Assembly: GCF_009766095.1 (NCBI RefSeq)
Contig: NZ_LMUD01000009.1
Location: 431,151-495,150, forward strand
Direction: 5' to 3'
Source: Granulicella sp. S190
GTDB taxonomy: Bacteria; Acidobacteriota; Terriglobia; Terriglobales; Acidobacteriaceae
Length of the DNA stretch: 64,000 bases
Shown: positions 1 to 7,581 of the stretch, in pieces
How positions within the stretch are numbered: the first letter of the stretch is position 1
Layout of the letters: every line of letters begins with the position of its first letter
Translations under genes and position numbers: made by a program
Notes under the pieces: generated by a model
What the model was told of the DNA's origin: nothing
Seen by the model: the letters and a program-made list of their open reading frames with translations, nothing else
Database searches by the model: none

Positions 1-417
1 GACGAGCTCGTAGTACCCGTGACGACCGCCGCTGCGAGTGCCCGCCCGCAACGGTATGCCGTGCGTCGCGGAGACACGCTGGTCACCGTCGCCGATCGAT
101 TCGGCGTCTCTGTTGAAGAGCTGCGGCGATGGAATCATCTTTCGTCGAATACTGTGCGCCCGGGTGCGTCTCTCGCAGTAGCGGAGCCGGTGAAGCTCGC
201 GCCTGGTACGCGCCTGCGCGGCAGGCGTGCTCGAACAGGAAGCCGCGCATACACTTCTTCGACCAGTGTTTCTCAGGGTGCGGCGCACTCCTCCGCCAAA
301 CACTCCGGCTCGAAGGCGAGTGGATTGACTGCAACAGGGAGGGCATCGAGTAAGAAAAATTTGGCGGCAGCGAAGCAGAGTGTGACATCCAAAACTAAAA
401 AGAAAGCTACACGATAA
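1..417 (+). CDS. LysM-domain protein, C-terminal fragment (probable cell-wall lytic transglycosylase)
   Basis: The frame is already open at base 1, so the true start lies before the window. About 138 residues are visible. A LysM peptidoglycan-binding domain sits at roughly residues 19-62 (YAVRRGDTL, then FGVSVEELRRWNHL and a Leu-Ala-Val end). It is followed by a Ser/Thr/Lys/Ala-rich basic tail ending in KTKKKATR. LysM domains bind GlcNAc-containing glycans. A C-terminal LysM with a basic tail is typical of MltD-like lytic transglycosylases, but the catalytic domain is outside the window, so that name is an inference. Confidence 0.7.
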   Translation, partial: DELVVPVTTAAASARPQRYAVRRGDTLVTVADRFGVSVEELRRWNHLSSNTVRPGASLAVAEPVKLAPGTRLRGRRARTGSRAYTSSTSVSQGAAHSSAKHSGSKASGLTATGRASSKKNLAAAKQSVTSKTKKKATR

Positions 418-572
418 GCTTCCTCACCAAAAAGAGTACTTGCCTTCGGTAGCGCTTGGATGCATCCTGTTGCTAGAATCTCGTGCCGGGAAGTAAACGA
501 GTTTATCGCCGTAGCGAATTGTAAGACGAAGCAGAGAGCGCCGAAGGTAAGAGCAGTGAGGGGATAACAACA

Positions 573-1346
573 ATGATGTTCGATGACACAATCAAGCTTT
601 ACGCAACTGCAGCCGATGACGATCACAGCTATGGCGATGAACCCGAAGACGACGAGGACGACCTGCACAGCTTCAGCGATGACGACGAAGAAGAAGAGGA
701 GGTCACGATGACCTCGGATGACGATGACGACGAGGAAGACGAAGATCTGCACGGAACCCACGCAGAAGACGCAAAGGTCTTCGCGGCGCCAGCCTCGCCG
801 ATAAGCAGCTACCAGCCGGCGACGAAGCAGTCCGAAGTCCCGACGCCGATTCCGACCTCCACCCCGCCGACGAAGCCAGCTGCAAAGAAGGCCCCTGCGA
901 AGAAAGCTGCTCCCGCCAAAAAGGCTGCTCCAGCAAAGGCGGCGAAAAAGGCAACCAAGCCGGCGGTCAAGAAGGCTGTTGCCAAGAAGGCTGTGGTTAA
1001 AAAGACTGCGACGAAGAAGGTTGCAGCAAAAAAAGTTCTGGCGAAGAAGGCAGCTCCAAAGAAAGCCTCCGCCAAATCGAAATCTGCCGCGAAGAAGGTC
1101 AGTGCTCTGCGCGGCGGTAAGGTCGCCCCTAAAAAGGCGGTCGGCAACAAGAGCACTGGAAGCAGTAAAAAACTAAAGACGAGAGGTACTACCTTGGCAA
1201 CTAAGAAAGCAGCAAAGAAGGCTCCAGCGAAGAAGGCAGCAGCAAAGAAGGCTCCTGCTAAGAAGGCAGCCAAGAAGGCTCCTGCAAAGAAAGCCGTAAA
1301 GAAGGCTGTAAAAAAGGCACCAGCAAAGAAGGCCGTAAAGAAGTAA
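573..1346 (+). CDS. Histone H1-like Lys/Ala-rich protein with acidic N-terminus
   Basis: A 257-residue protein of strongly biased composition. About residues 15-66 are runs of Asp/Glu, then a short Pro/Thr linker, then some 150 residues of Lys-Ala-Pro repeats (PAKKA, AKKAV) like the C-terminal tail of eukaryotic histone H1 and bacterial H1-like proteins. The basic part probably binds DNA or RNA. The acidic head could mask it or bind a partner (inference). GAGGGG lies 8 bases before the first of two adjacent ATG codons. Near codon 208 an in-frame TTG at 1194 is preceded by GAGAGGT, so a separate product of about 50 residues is possible. A strong terminator follows. Confidence 0.75.
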   Translation: MMFDDTIKLYATAADDDHSYGDEPEDDEDDLHSFSDDDEEEEEVTMTSDDDDDEEDEDLHGTHAEDAKVFAAPASPISSYQPATKQSEVPTPIPTSTPPTKPAAKKAPAKKAAPAKKAAPAKAAKKATKPAVKKAVAKKAVVKKTATKKVAAKKVLAKKAAPKKASAKSKSAAKKVSALRGGKVAPKKAVGNKSTGSSKKLKTRGTTLATKKAAKKAPAKKAAAKKAPAKKAAKKAPAKKAVKKAVKKAPAKKAVKK

Positions 1347-1367
1347 CTAACACCAAGGCAAGCAAAT

Positions 1368-1404
1368 AGGCCCGGACTCCTCAATTGAGAGCCCGGGCCT
1401 TTTT
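1368..1404 (+). terminator. Intrinsic terminator after the histone-like gene
   Basis: AGGCCCGG-CTC pairs with GAG-CCGGGCCT around a loop containing CAATTG, followed by TTTTT on the plus strand. It lies between two convergent genes. The minus-strand reading has a weaker T-run (TATTT), so it may also stop the peroxiredoxin transcript. Confidence 0.85.
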
Positions 1405-1422
1405 GCGTCTGCTGATAAGTAT

Positions 1423-1971
1423 TTACTTTTTGTCGGCGTTGATTGCAGCCAGAACTTCCGTACTGTGAACATTGGGATCGACCTTCTCCCACACCTTGAC
1501 GACCTTGCCTTCGGGCGAGATCAGGAAGGTCTCACGGTTGGCAAACTTCGCGACGCCGAAGTTCTTCACCGGAACGCCGTACATGTCGACGACCTTGTGA
1601 TCCGGGTCGGCCAGCAGCTTGAAGCTGAACGTATCCTTCGAGCACCAGGTCTTATGGCCCTCGACGGTATCCAGGCTGACGCCGAGAACGACCGCATTCA
1701 GAGCGTCATACTTGGCGATGTCGCGCTGGAAGTTATGCGCCTCGATGGTGCAGCCGGTGGTCTGGTCCTTGGGGTAGAAGTAGAGGACGACCCACTTGCC
1801 CTTGTAGTCGGTCAGGCTGACGGGCTTGTCTTCCTGCGAGGGCAGGGTAAAGTTGGGCGCCGTGGCTCCAGCCTGTAGTGTATCTGCCGCGGGCGCTGCA
1901 TGGGCTCTCAGGCCTACGCCGCACGCCGCTGCTATGCCGATGATTGCTGCGATCCAAACTGCTTTGCGCAT
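1423..1971 (-). CDS. Exported peroxiredoxin of the Bcp/PrxQ type
   Basis: A 182-residue AhpC/TSA-fold thiol peroxidase that reduces peroxides using a peroxidatic Cys, seen in YPKDQTTGCTIEA. It begins with a signal peptide (MRKAVWIAAIIGIAAACG, probable cleavage after AHA), so it should act in the periplasm, unlike the usual cytoplasmic Bcp. The core shows ATAPNFTLPSQEDKPVSLTD and later FLISPEGKV. The ATG at 1971 is chosen because it starts the signal peptide and has AAGGGGA 6 bases upstream; the frame stays open 40 codons further. A second Cys in HKTWCSKD may be the resolving residue (inference). Confidence 0.88.
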   Translation of the reverse strand: MRKAVWIAAIIGIAAACGVGLRAHAAPAADTLQAGATAPNFTLPSQEDKPVSLTDYKGKWVVLYFYPKDQTTGCTIEAHNFQRDIAKYDALNAVVLGVSLDTVEGHKTWCSKDTFSFKLLADPDHKVVDMYGVPVKNFGVAKFANRETFLISPEGKVVKVWEKVDPNVHSTEVLAAINADKK

Positions 1972-2096
1972 GGTGGTTCCCCTTATAGGTTTCTTTTTGC
2001 TGTAGACGTCTGGTAGCCGCACGAAGACGCGACTGAAGCCCGTGTGAGCAATTTTACGCTTCCGCAGAACGCTCTCTAGCGCCCGTGACAATATCT

Positions 2097-2969
2097 TTAC
2101 TTTGCGACGATGGTAATTCCGGCAGCGTCGGCGGCGTTAAGGATCGACGCAGGGTCGAACATCAGCGTTCTCTCTGCCTCAATCGCGAGGCAGGTAGCGC
2201 CAGCGGCCTGCATGGTTGCGATGGTCGCAACTCCAATGACGGGCACATCGAAGCGCATGTCCTGGTTGGGTTTGGCCACTTTGACCACGGTAAGAGTCCG
2301 GCGCAGCGTCGTCTCTCCCTCGCCGTCGTCATCGAGCGAACGAAAGAGCTCACCAGCGCGCGCGATGGTCGCGTCGGTGCCCTCCATGGCCTCAACAGCG
2401 ACACAGGCCTGGGCTGCAATCACCACCGTTTGGCCCAGATCGTACGCGGCGATAGCCTGCGCCACGCCGCGGCCATAGGCCACATCCTTCTCCTCTTCCT
2501 CGTTAGGAGCGCGTCGCGTCAGCACACCGGCCTTCGCAAGCAGCGGCTCCAGATACTGCGTGGACGAGATCAGTTCAATACCTTCATCGCCGAGCACCTT
2601 TGCCACCGCGCCCAACAGCATATCGGTGTTGCGCGTGCGCAGGTTGAGCAGCAGCTTGGCCAGGCGCCAGTCCGGGCGAATGCTCGAAAAGATCTGCTTG
2701 TGCTTCACCTGCCCAGCCATCACGGCGCGGGTCACGCCCTCGGCGCGAAAGGTTTCGATCAGTCGCGACAGCTCGCCGAGCGACATCCAGTGAACGTGAA
2801 TCGCAGAGTCGGCAGCAGCGCGGTCGTTGATCTCGGGGTCGGTCTCCTCCTTGATCGCTGCAACGACCACCTGCAGACCATGAGCGCGTGCGGCGTCCAA
2901 TAGCAGAAACGGAAAGCGCCCGTTCCCCGCTATCAGCCCGAGCTTGTCGAGATTGCCTGGTTCACTCAT
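2097..2969 (-). CDS. lpxI: UDP-2,3-diacylglucosamine pyrophosphatase LpxI
   Basis: About 290 residues matching the LpxI (DUF1009) family, which hydrolyses UDP-2,3-diacylglucosamine to lipid X and UMP at the inner membrane in lipid A synthesis; it replaces LpxH in many bacteria. Visible marks are the N-terminal KLGLIAGNGRFPFLLLDAA, the central MAGQVKHKQIF and LLGAVAKVLGDEGIELISST, and the C-terminal PVIGVATIATMQAAGATCLA. It is 17 bases downstream of an exported oxidoreductase gene and in line with lpxA and fabZ, so it probably belongs to the same transcript. A TTG two codons upstream (2975) is an alternative start; neither has a clear ribosome site. Confidence 0.93.
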   Translation of the reverse strand: MSEPGNLDKLGLIAGNGRFPFLLLDAARAHGLQVVVAAIKEETDPEINDRAAADSAIHVHWMSLGELSRLIETFRAEGVTRAVMAGQVKHKQIFSSIRPDWRLAKLLLNLRTRNTDMLLGAVAKVLGDEGIELISSTQYLEPLLAKAGVLTRRAPNEEEEKDVAYGRGVAQAIAAYDLGQTVVIAAQACVAVEAMEGTDATIARAGELFRSLDDDGEGETTLRRTLTVVKVAKPNQDMRFDVPVIGVATIATMQAAGATCLAIEAERTLMFDPASILNAADAAGITIVAK

Positions 2970-2986
2970 GGCCAACGTAAGAAGAA

Positions 2987-4138
2987 CTACTTCGCCGTCG
3001 CAACTTCATGCGCGAGATAAATCGTCTTGCCTGTCTTAGCGGAGCGGCGCGCGGCATCCAGGATCCGAACCACGGTAATGTTGGTGTCGAGTGAGTTGAG
3101 ATCGTGTTGCGGCTTCACTGTCCCGCTCAGCACAGCACCGAGGTAGTTCAGCGAATCATTCTGCGGAGCCTGGAGCGGCGGCGCAGTCTCGACATGTTCG
3201 GTCTTCTCCCCGGTCAAACGAGCGCGATACTTCGCGCCAGGTGCTCGGTCTTCATAGAGCGTATCGACGTACCCGGTCGCGCCGTAGATCTCCATATCCT
3301 TCCGCGCAAAGGGCCAATTCCACGAGCCCTGGATAATCGCCTGCGAGTGCGGATAGGTCAGAACGACCGTGCTGTCATCGTCGACGTTGGGGTAGATCTG
3401 CGGCTTAATCTGAAGCGTGACCGCCGTCACTGATGTGGGAAGCTCTCCATGCTGGATCCAAGTGGCCAGATCAACGCCGTAGCAGCCGAAGTCGAACAGA
3501 GCACCCGCGCCGTTCTGCTTCGGGTCGGTAAGCCAGTTCAGGAACTCCGGATCAACCCCAATCTCCTTCGGGCCTTCGTGGCCGTCGTGGACGACCAGCT
3601 TCCGCAGATCGCCGATCTTCCCCTCCTGGAGCATCTTCACGGCAGCAGTGTTCGAGTTGTACCAGGTCGTCTCATAGTTCGTAAGGACAGGGACGTTGTA
3701 CCGCTCCGACAGCGCCTGGATGGCGAGCGCGTCTTCCACCGTAGTCGCCAGAGGCTTCTCCACCATCGCCGCGATATGCAGCGGAGCAGCCTCTTCGATA
3801 GCGGCTCGGTGTCCCACGATCGAGGTGTAAACCAGAATCGCCTGCGGCTGCGTACGCTTCAGCATCTCCGCTTCCGTGGCGAAGAACATGCTGCTGGGCA
3901 AGTGAGTCTTCGCCATGTATTTCTCGCGCAACGCAGCATCCGGTTCAGAGATGCCCACCAAGTGAACCTCAGGGTGAGAGGTGAGATTGTGCAGAAATCC
4001 CTGGACATGGCCATGAACGAGCCCGACAATCGCCACCCGTGTCGGCGTAGCAGACTGAGCCGCAGCATCTGCGGGAGAGCATGTCGCAAAGAGAAGTGAA
4101 GCTGCGGCGAGAAGACAAGTCGAAACGGAGCGGATCAT
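2987..4138 (-). CDS. Exported Gfo/Idh/MocA-family oxidoreductase
   Basis: 383 residues. After a Sec-type signal peptide (MIRSVSTCLLAAASLL, then ATCSPADAAAQ) comes a Rossmann dinucleotide-binding domain (VAIVGLVHGHVQG) with the family's EKP motif (VEKPLATTVEDA), followed by the C-terminal alpha/beta domain (DGHEGPKEIGVDP, GALFDFGCYGVDLA). Family members oxidise or reduce sugars with bound NAD(P). The gene lies between lpxA and lpxI, where some bacteria carry the UDP-GlcNAc oxidoreductase GnnA, but GnnA is cytoplasmic and this protein appears exported, so that role is unlikely. There is no twin-arginine motif. The ATG at 4138 starts the signal peptide. Substrate unknown. Confidence 0.8.
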   Translation of the reverse strand: MIRSVSTCLLAAASLLFATCSPADAAAQSATPTRVAIVGLVHGHVQGFLHNLTSHPEVHLVGISEPDAALREKYMAKTHLPSSMFFATEAEMLKRTQPQAILVYTSIVGHRAAIEEAAPLHIAAMVEKPLATTVEDALAIQALSERYNVPVLTNYETTWYNSNTAAVKMLQEGKIGDLRKLVVHDGHEGPKEIGVDPEFLNWLTDPKQNGAGALFDFGCYGVDLATWIQHGELPTSVTAVTLQIKPQIYPNVDDDSTVVLTYPHSQAIIQGSWNWPFARKDMEIYGATGYVDTLYEDRAPGAKYRARLTGEKTEHVETAPPLQAPQNDSLNYLGAVLSGTVKPQHDLNSLDTNITVVRILDAARRSAKTGKTIYLAHEVATAK

Positions 4139-4185
4139 AAAAGAGAGACTCCCATCTGTTTGCAAAAGACTCAGGATAAGCGCGC

Positions 4186-4971
4186 TTACTTGATGATTCC
4201 GCGCTCGCTGTTGGCAATAAAGTCGGCGAGATAGACGACATGTTCGCCCGCCTCGCCGGAGGCGATGGTCTCACGAATGGCAGCCAGCGCATCGGTGGTG
4301 TTGAGCTTCGAGGCAAGCAGCGTTCGGTACGCCACACGCAGCTCTTTGAGCTGTTGCGGAGTAAAGCCCTTTCGCTCCAGCCCCACTTTGTTCAGTCCGT
4401 AGGCGTGGTTGTTGCGTTCGATGGAGGTCAAGGAATAGGGAAGCACGTTCTGCGTGATAGTCGTCCCACCGCCGATATAAGCATATCTGCCGATGCGGCA
4501 GAACTGGTGCACCGGGCAGAGCGCGCCGACAACGGCGTAGTCTTCCACCGTCACATGGCCCGCAAGCGTGGCGGAGTTCGCGAGGATGCAGCTGTTGCCA
4601 ATCTGCGAATCGTGGCCGATGTGGGTATAGGCCATGATCAGGCACTCATCCCCCATCCTCGTCACGCCGCCGCCACCCGCGGTCCCGCGCGAGATGGTCA
4701 CGTACTCGCGAATGGTGTTGCGATCGCCGATCTCGAGCCGCGTCGGCTCCCCGGCGTACTTTAGATCCTGCGGCGAGATGCCCAGGCACGCAAACGAAAA
4801 GACGCGGTTCCCGCGGCCCATCGTCAGGTGGCCGTCGAGCACGACATGCGAGACAAGTTCGCACTCATCACCCAGCACCACATCAGGACCGATCGTGCAG
4901 TAGGGCCCCACCTTGCAGCTTGCGGGGATCTGAGCGCCCGCCGCAACGATGGCTGTGGGATGAATGCTCAC
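4186..4971 (-). CDS. lpxA: Acyl-ACP:UDP-N-acetylglucosamine O-acyltransferase LpxA
   Basis: 261 residues, essentially the family length. LpxA transfers a hydroxyacyl chain from ACP to UDP-GlcNAc, the first step of lipid A synthesis in the cytoplasm. The N-terminal two-thirds is a left-handed beta-helix of hexapeptide repeats. The catalytic His region is MAYTHIGHDSQIGN, and the C-terminal helical part contains FTPQQLKELRVAYRTLL. The GTG at 4971 is chosen because it starts SIHPTAIV, gives the normal length and overlaps the fabZ stop as GTGA, indicating translational coupling. The frame stays open 41 codons upstream but that stretch lies in fabZ. Confidence 0.95.
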   Translation of the reverse strand: MSIHPTAIVAAGAQIPASCKVGPYCTIGPDVVLGDECELVSHVVLDGHLTMGRGNRVFSFACLGISPQDLKYAGEPTRLEIGDRNTIREYVTISRGTAGGGGVTRMGDECLIMAYTHIGHDSQIGNSCILANSATLAGHVTVEDYAVVGALCPVHQFCRIGRYAYIGGGTTITQNVLPYSLTSIERNNHAYGLNKVGLERKGFTPQQLKELRVAYRTLLASKLNTTDALAAIRETIASGEAGEHVVYLADFIANSERGIIK

Positions 4972-5483
4972 TCTGCCGGTGCCTCTGCTTTTTTTACGGC
5001 ACGCGGCACCACCTGGCACATTACCGTGGCGTCGCAGACGAGCTTGCCGTCGACGGTAATGCTGCCGAGCATCTTCACCGCGCGGCTCCTCCACTGCAGA
5101 ACCGTCACCTCAATGCGCAGCTGGTCTCCCGGCAGCACTGGCCGTCGAAAGCGTGCGTTCTCGATTCCCGTAAACACCATCAGCTTCTGGTCGCGGTCGG
5201 GAATCTCTGTAAGCAGCAGCGCCCCGCCTGCTTGCGCAATAGCTTCCACCATCAGCACGCCGGGCATGATCGGGTAGTCCGGAAAGTGTCCCTGAAAGTG
5301 AGGCTCGTTGATCGTCACATTCTTAATTGCAACGATGCGCTGCTTGCGCTCCATCTCGACCACGCGGTCGATCAACAGAAAGGGGTAGCGGTGCGGCAGC
5401 AGGGACATGATCTCGAGGATGTCCATCGTCGTCTTGGCCGCTGGTTGTTCGTCGGAAGGCTGTTCGGGCGTTGTCTCACTCAT
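4968..5483 (-). CDS. fabZ: 3-hydroxyacyl-ACP dehydratase FabZ
   Basis: 171 residues with a hot-dog fold. It dehydrates beta-hydroxyacyl-ACP in fatty acid elongation and competes with LpxA for hydroxyacyl-ACP. Signature: MDILEIMSLLPHRYPFLLID, then the active-site segment HFQGHFPDYPIMPGVLMVEA with catalytic His and Glu. An N-terminal extension of about 19 residues (MSETTPEQPSDEQ) precedes the core, and an Ala/Glu/Lys-rich tail follows it. It is the first gene of the lipid A group; its stop overlaps the lpxA start. Confidence 0.95.
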   Translation of the reverse strand: MSETTPEQPSDEQPAAKTTMDILEIMSLLPHRYPFLLIDRVVEMERKQRIVAIKNVTINEPHFQGHFPDYPIMPGVLMVEAIAQAGGALLLTEIPDRDQKLMVFTGIENARFRRPVLPGDQLRIEVTVLQWRSRAVKMLGSITVDGKLVCDATVMCQVVPRAVKKAEAPAE

Positions 5484-5529
5484 GGCAAAGATGAGTATAA
5501 ACGCCGGACTACGCCCTTGCGCTGGCGGC

Positions 5530-5619
5530 GGTCACTTCGTGACGTGTACCCCTTCGGTTGGCTGCTTCTGTTGGTCACCGGCCATTGGGCGAAGCCGGTA
5601 TACATGTCACGAAGTAACC
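5530..5619. repeat. Long inverted repeat, REP-like, overlapping the end of cysK
   Basis: The left arm at 5530-5550 (GGTCACTTCGTGACGTGTAC) and right arm at 5597-5619 are inverted copies with few differences, separated by 46 bases that can partly pair (CCTTCGG / GCGAAGCC). The right arm contains the last codons and stop of cysK (Val-Thr-Ser-stop), so the repeat has become the gene's 3' end. A related sequence is at 51729-51751 in the other orientation, which supports a dispersed family. It may also slow or terminate transcription between cysK and fabZ, although no T-run is present. Confidence 0.7.
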
Positions 5620-6662
5620 TGAAGCTGCAAACTCGGCGTCGACCGGGCGATCTCCAACTCCTCCGGAGTCATATCCACCGCGATGTCGGCAAAAAGCGGC
5701 GTGCTGAGGTAGCGTTCCCCGGTATCCGGCAGCATGCATAGCACCGTCGAACCCTTGGGAGCCTCTGCGCACACACGCAGCGCTCCTGCAAACGTCGCCC
5801 CCGACGTGATGCCCACAAAGATCCCCTCCTTCAGCGCCAGTTCGCGGCTGCATCGCATCGCGTCCGCGTTCTCAATCAGTAGCACCTGGTCGATGCGGTG
5901 TTTGTCGATAGATTCCTGCGTCAGGGTTGAGATCAAGTCCGGGCTCCACCCCTGCTGCGGATGCGGAGTCCACGCCGGGTGGCTCGCAGACGCTGATCCA
6001 TCCGGGTTGCGCGGCTGCAGCAACCCACTCGAGATCATCGGCGCCGAAGTCGGCTCGCACACCACAATCTTCGTCTCCGGCCGCTTCTCCTCCAGCACCC
6101 GCGACACGCCGGTCAGCGTTCCGCCAGTGCCAAATCCGGTCACCCAGTAGTCCAACCGGTCGCCCTCGAAGTCTCTCAAAATCTCCTGCGCCGTCGTCCG
6201 CGAGTGGATCTCCGCGTTTGCCTCGTTGTCGAACTGCTTGGTCTGAAACCACCCATGCTTCTCCGCCAGCTCGTTGGTCTTTTGAATCATGCCGACAGCC
6301 CGCCCCGCCGCAGGCGTCAGCACAATCCGCGCCCCCAGAAATCTCATCAGCTTCCGCCGCTCAATGCTGAACGTCTCCGCCATCACAATCACCAGCGGAT
6401 AGCCCTTCTGCGCGCACACCATCGCCAGCCCAATCCCAGTATTGCCGCTGGTCGCTTCAATCACCGTCTGCCCCGGCTTCAGCGTTCTGCGGCGCTCCGC
6501 ATCTTCAATCACGCCCAGCGCCAGCCTGTCCTTCACAGAGCCCAGCGGGTTGAACGCCTCCACCTTCACGTAGAGATTCACATCGGCCGGAGCCAGTTTA
6601 TTGATGCGAACGACAGGCGTGTTTCCTATGGTCTCGAGAATGTTCGCGAACTTCCGTTTCAT
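5607..6662 (-). CDS. cysK: Cysteine synthase (O-acetylserine sulfhydrylase)
   Basis: 351 residues, PLP-dependent fold type II. It makes cysteine from O-acetylserine and sulfide in the cytoplasm. The PLP Lys lies in NPLGSVKDRLA, the substrate loop is EATSGNTGIGLA, the phosphate-binding loop is GFGTGGTLTG, and the C-terminus carries LPDTGERYLST. It is about 40 residues longer than typical CysK because of an insert around QPRNPDGSASASHPAW, where the usual HKIQGIGAGF segment is replaced by HPQQGWSPDLIS. A CysM or cystathionine-synthase-like activity cannot be excluded. The gene end lies in an inverted repeat. Confidence 0.9.
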   Translation of the reverse strand: MKRKFANILETIGNTPVVRINKLAPADVNLYVKVEAFNPLGSVKDRLALGVIEDAERRRTLKPGQTVIEATSGNTGIGLAMVCAQKGYPLVIVMAETFSIERRKLMRFLGARIVLTPAAGRAVGMIQKTNELAEKHGWFQTKQFDNEANAEIHSRTTAQEILRDFEGDRLDYWVTGFGTGGTLTGVSRVLEEKRPETKIVVCEPTSAPMISSGLLQPRNPDGSASASHPAWTPHPQQGWSPDLISTLTQESIDKHRIDQVLLIENADAMRCSRELALKEGIFVGITSGATFAGALRVCAEAPKGSTVLCMLPDTGERYLSTPLFADIAVDMTPEELEIARSTPSLQLQVTS

Positions 6663-6709
6663 ATCGTGTCACTCCTTCTGTCTACAGAAAGTGTACTCAG
6701 GCTCCGCCT

Positions 6710-7570
6710 CTACTGCTTTTTCTTCAGCAAGACATCGGGGTTAAACATATCCGGGGAAGCCTCCACGTCATACTCCACCTTCAGCAGAAACGTCTGGCTT
6801 GCCAGGTCGCCGTTATGATACCGGCTGATCGTCAACGCTGTCGGCAGGCCCTGGAGGGTGTGATAGTCCGCATACTCCTCCGCGTCTTCGTCGAAGTCCT
6901 TGAAGGTCTCATTCCTCCACTCGAAGGTGCGCCGCAGGGGCAGGTGAGTCGTCGCGTCCAGGTCCAGCGTCACGGCGTCGTTATTCGCGCTCAAGATCGA
7001 AACCTTCTCCGCGAGCCGCCGCTCCACCATGCTCGTCCCCTCGTACACCACCACCACGCCCGGAGCCTTCAGCCACGTATTCACCACCGCCTCCACCGAG
7101 TGTTCACTCCGTCGGTAAAAGTCCTCCACCTGATCCTTCGGCAGCTCCACCCGCCCCTTGTACGTAACCTCATACCCCTTGCCAGCCGTCCAGATCTGCA
7201 CGATATCGATCTTCTTGCCGGGCAGAAGAATGCTCTTGTCCGTAATAAATCCCACCCGCAGCGCCTCAAAACGATCCGTAGTAGGGAACTGGCGCGTCGA
7301 GGTGAAGTCGATCACAATACCCGTCGGCGTGCCGCGAAAGAAGCGTCCAATGTGTCCAAGCTGGCGCTCGTTGCGGCGGTGCAGCCATGCGTCGCCGCCC
7401 AGCGCCTCGACCATCTCGTCCAGCAACTTCCGCCCGTGCTCCTCCGCGGTCTGCCCAGCCGGCACCACCGGCGCGGCACTGGGAATCTCACTCGCCTGCG
7501 ACCACACCGTAGGAGCAGACAAAAAACCGAGAGCAACCGCAACGCCGATTCGAAGGACAACCTGCTTCAT
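6710..7570 (-). CDS. Exported protein of unknown function, possible LolA-like fold
   Basis: 286 residues beginning with a clear signal peptide (MKQVVLRIGVAVALGFLSAP, cleavage probably after VWSQA). The mature part starts with a helix (HGRKLLDEMVEALGGDAWL) followed by beta-rich sequence ending in LPLRRTFEWR, DYHTLQGLPTALTISRY and DMFNPDVLL. That layout resembles the outer-membrane lipoprotein-sorting fold, but no diagnostic motif is present. The ATG at 7570 has GGAG 5 bases upstream; an ATG five codons earlier (7585) overlaps the upstream stop as ATGA and is an alternative. It is probably cotranscribed with the preceding dehydrogenase gene. Confidence 0.7.
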   Translation of the reverse strand: MKQVVLRIGVAVALGFLSAPTVWSQASEIPSAAPVVPAGQTAEEHGRKLLDEMVEALGGDAWLHRRNERQLGHIGRFFRGTPTGIVIDFTSTRQFPTTDRFEALRVGFITDKSILLPGKKIDIVQIWTAGKGYEVTYKGRVELPKDQVEDFYRRSEHSVEAVVNTWLKAPGVVVVYEGTSMVERRLAEKVSILSANNDAVTLDLDATTHLPLRRTFEWRNETFKDFDEDAEEYADYHTLQGLPTALTISRYHNGDLASQTFLLKVEYDVEASPDMFNPDVLLKKKQ

Positions 7571-7581
7571 GAAAGCTCCGC

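Noticed and set aside
809-1492. A hydrophobic Phe/Ala-rich frame antisense to the histone-like gene
   Set aside because: The AFFAG repeats are just the complement of AAGAAGGCT codons and run past the terminator.
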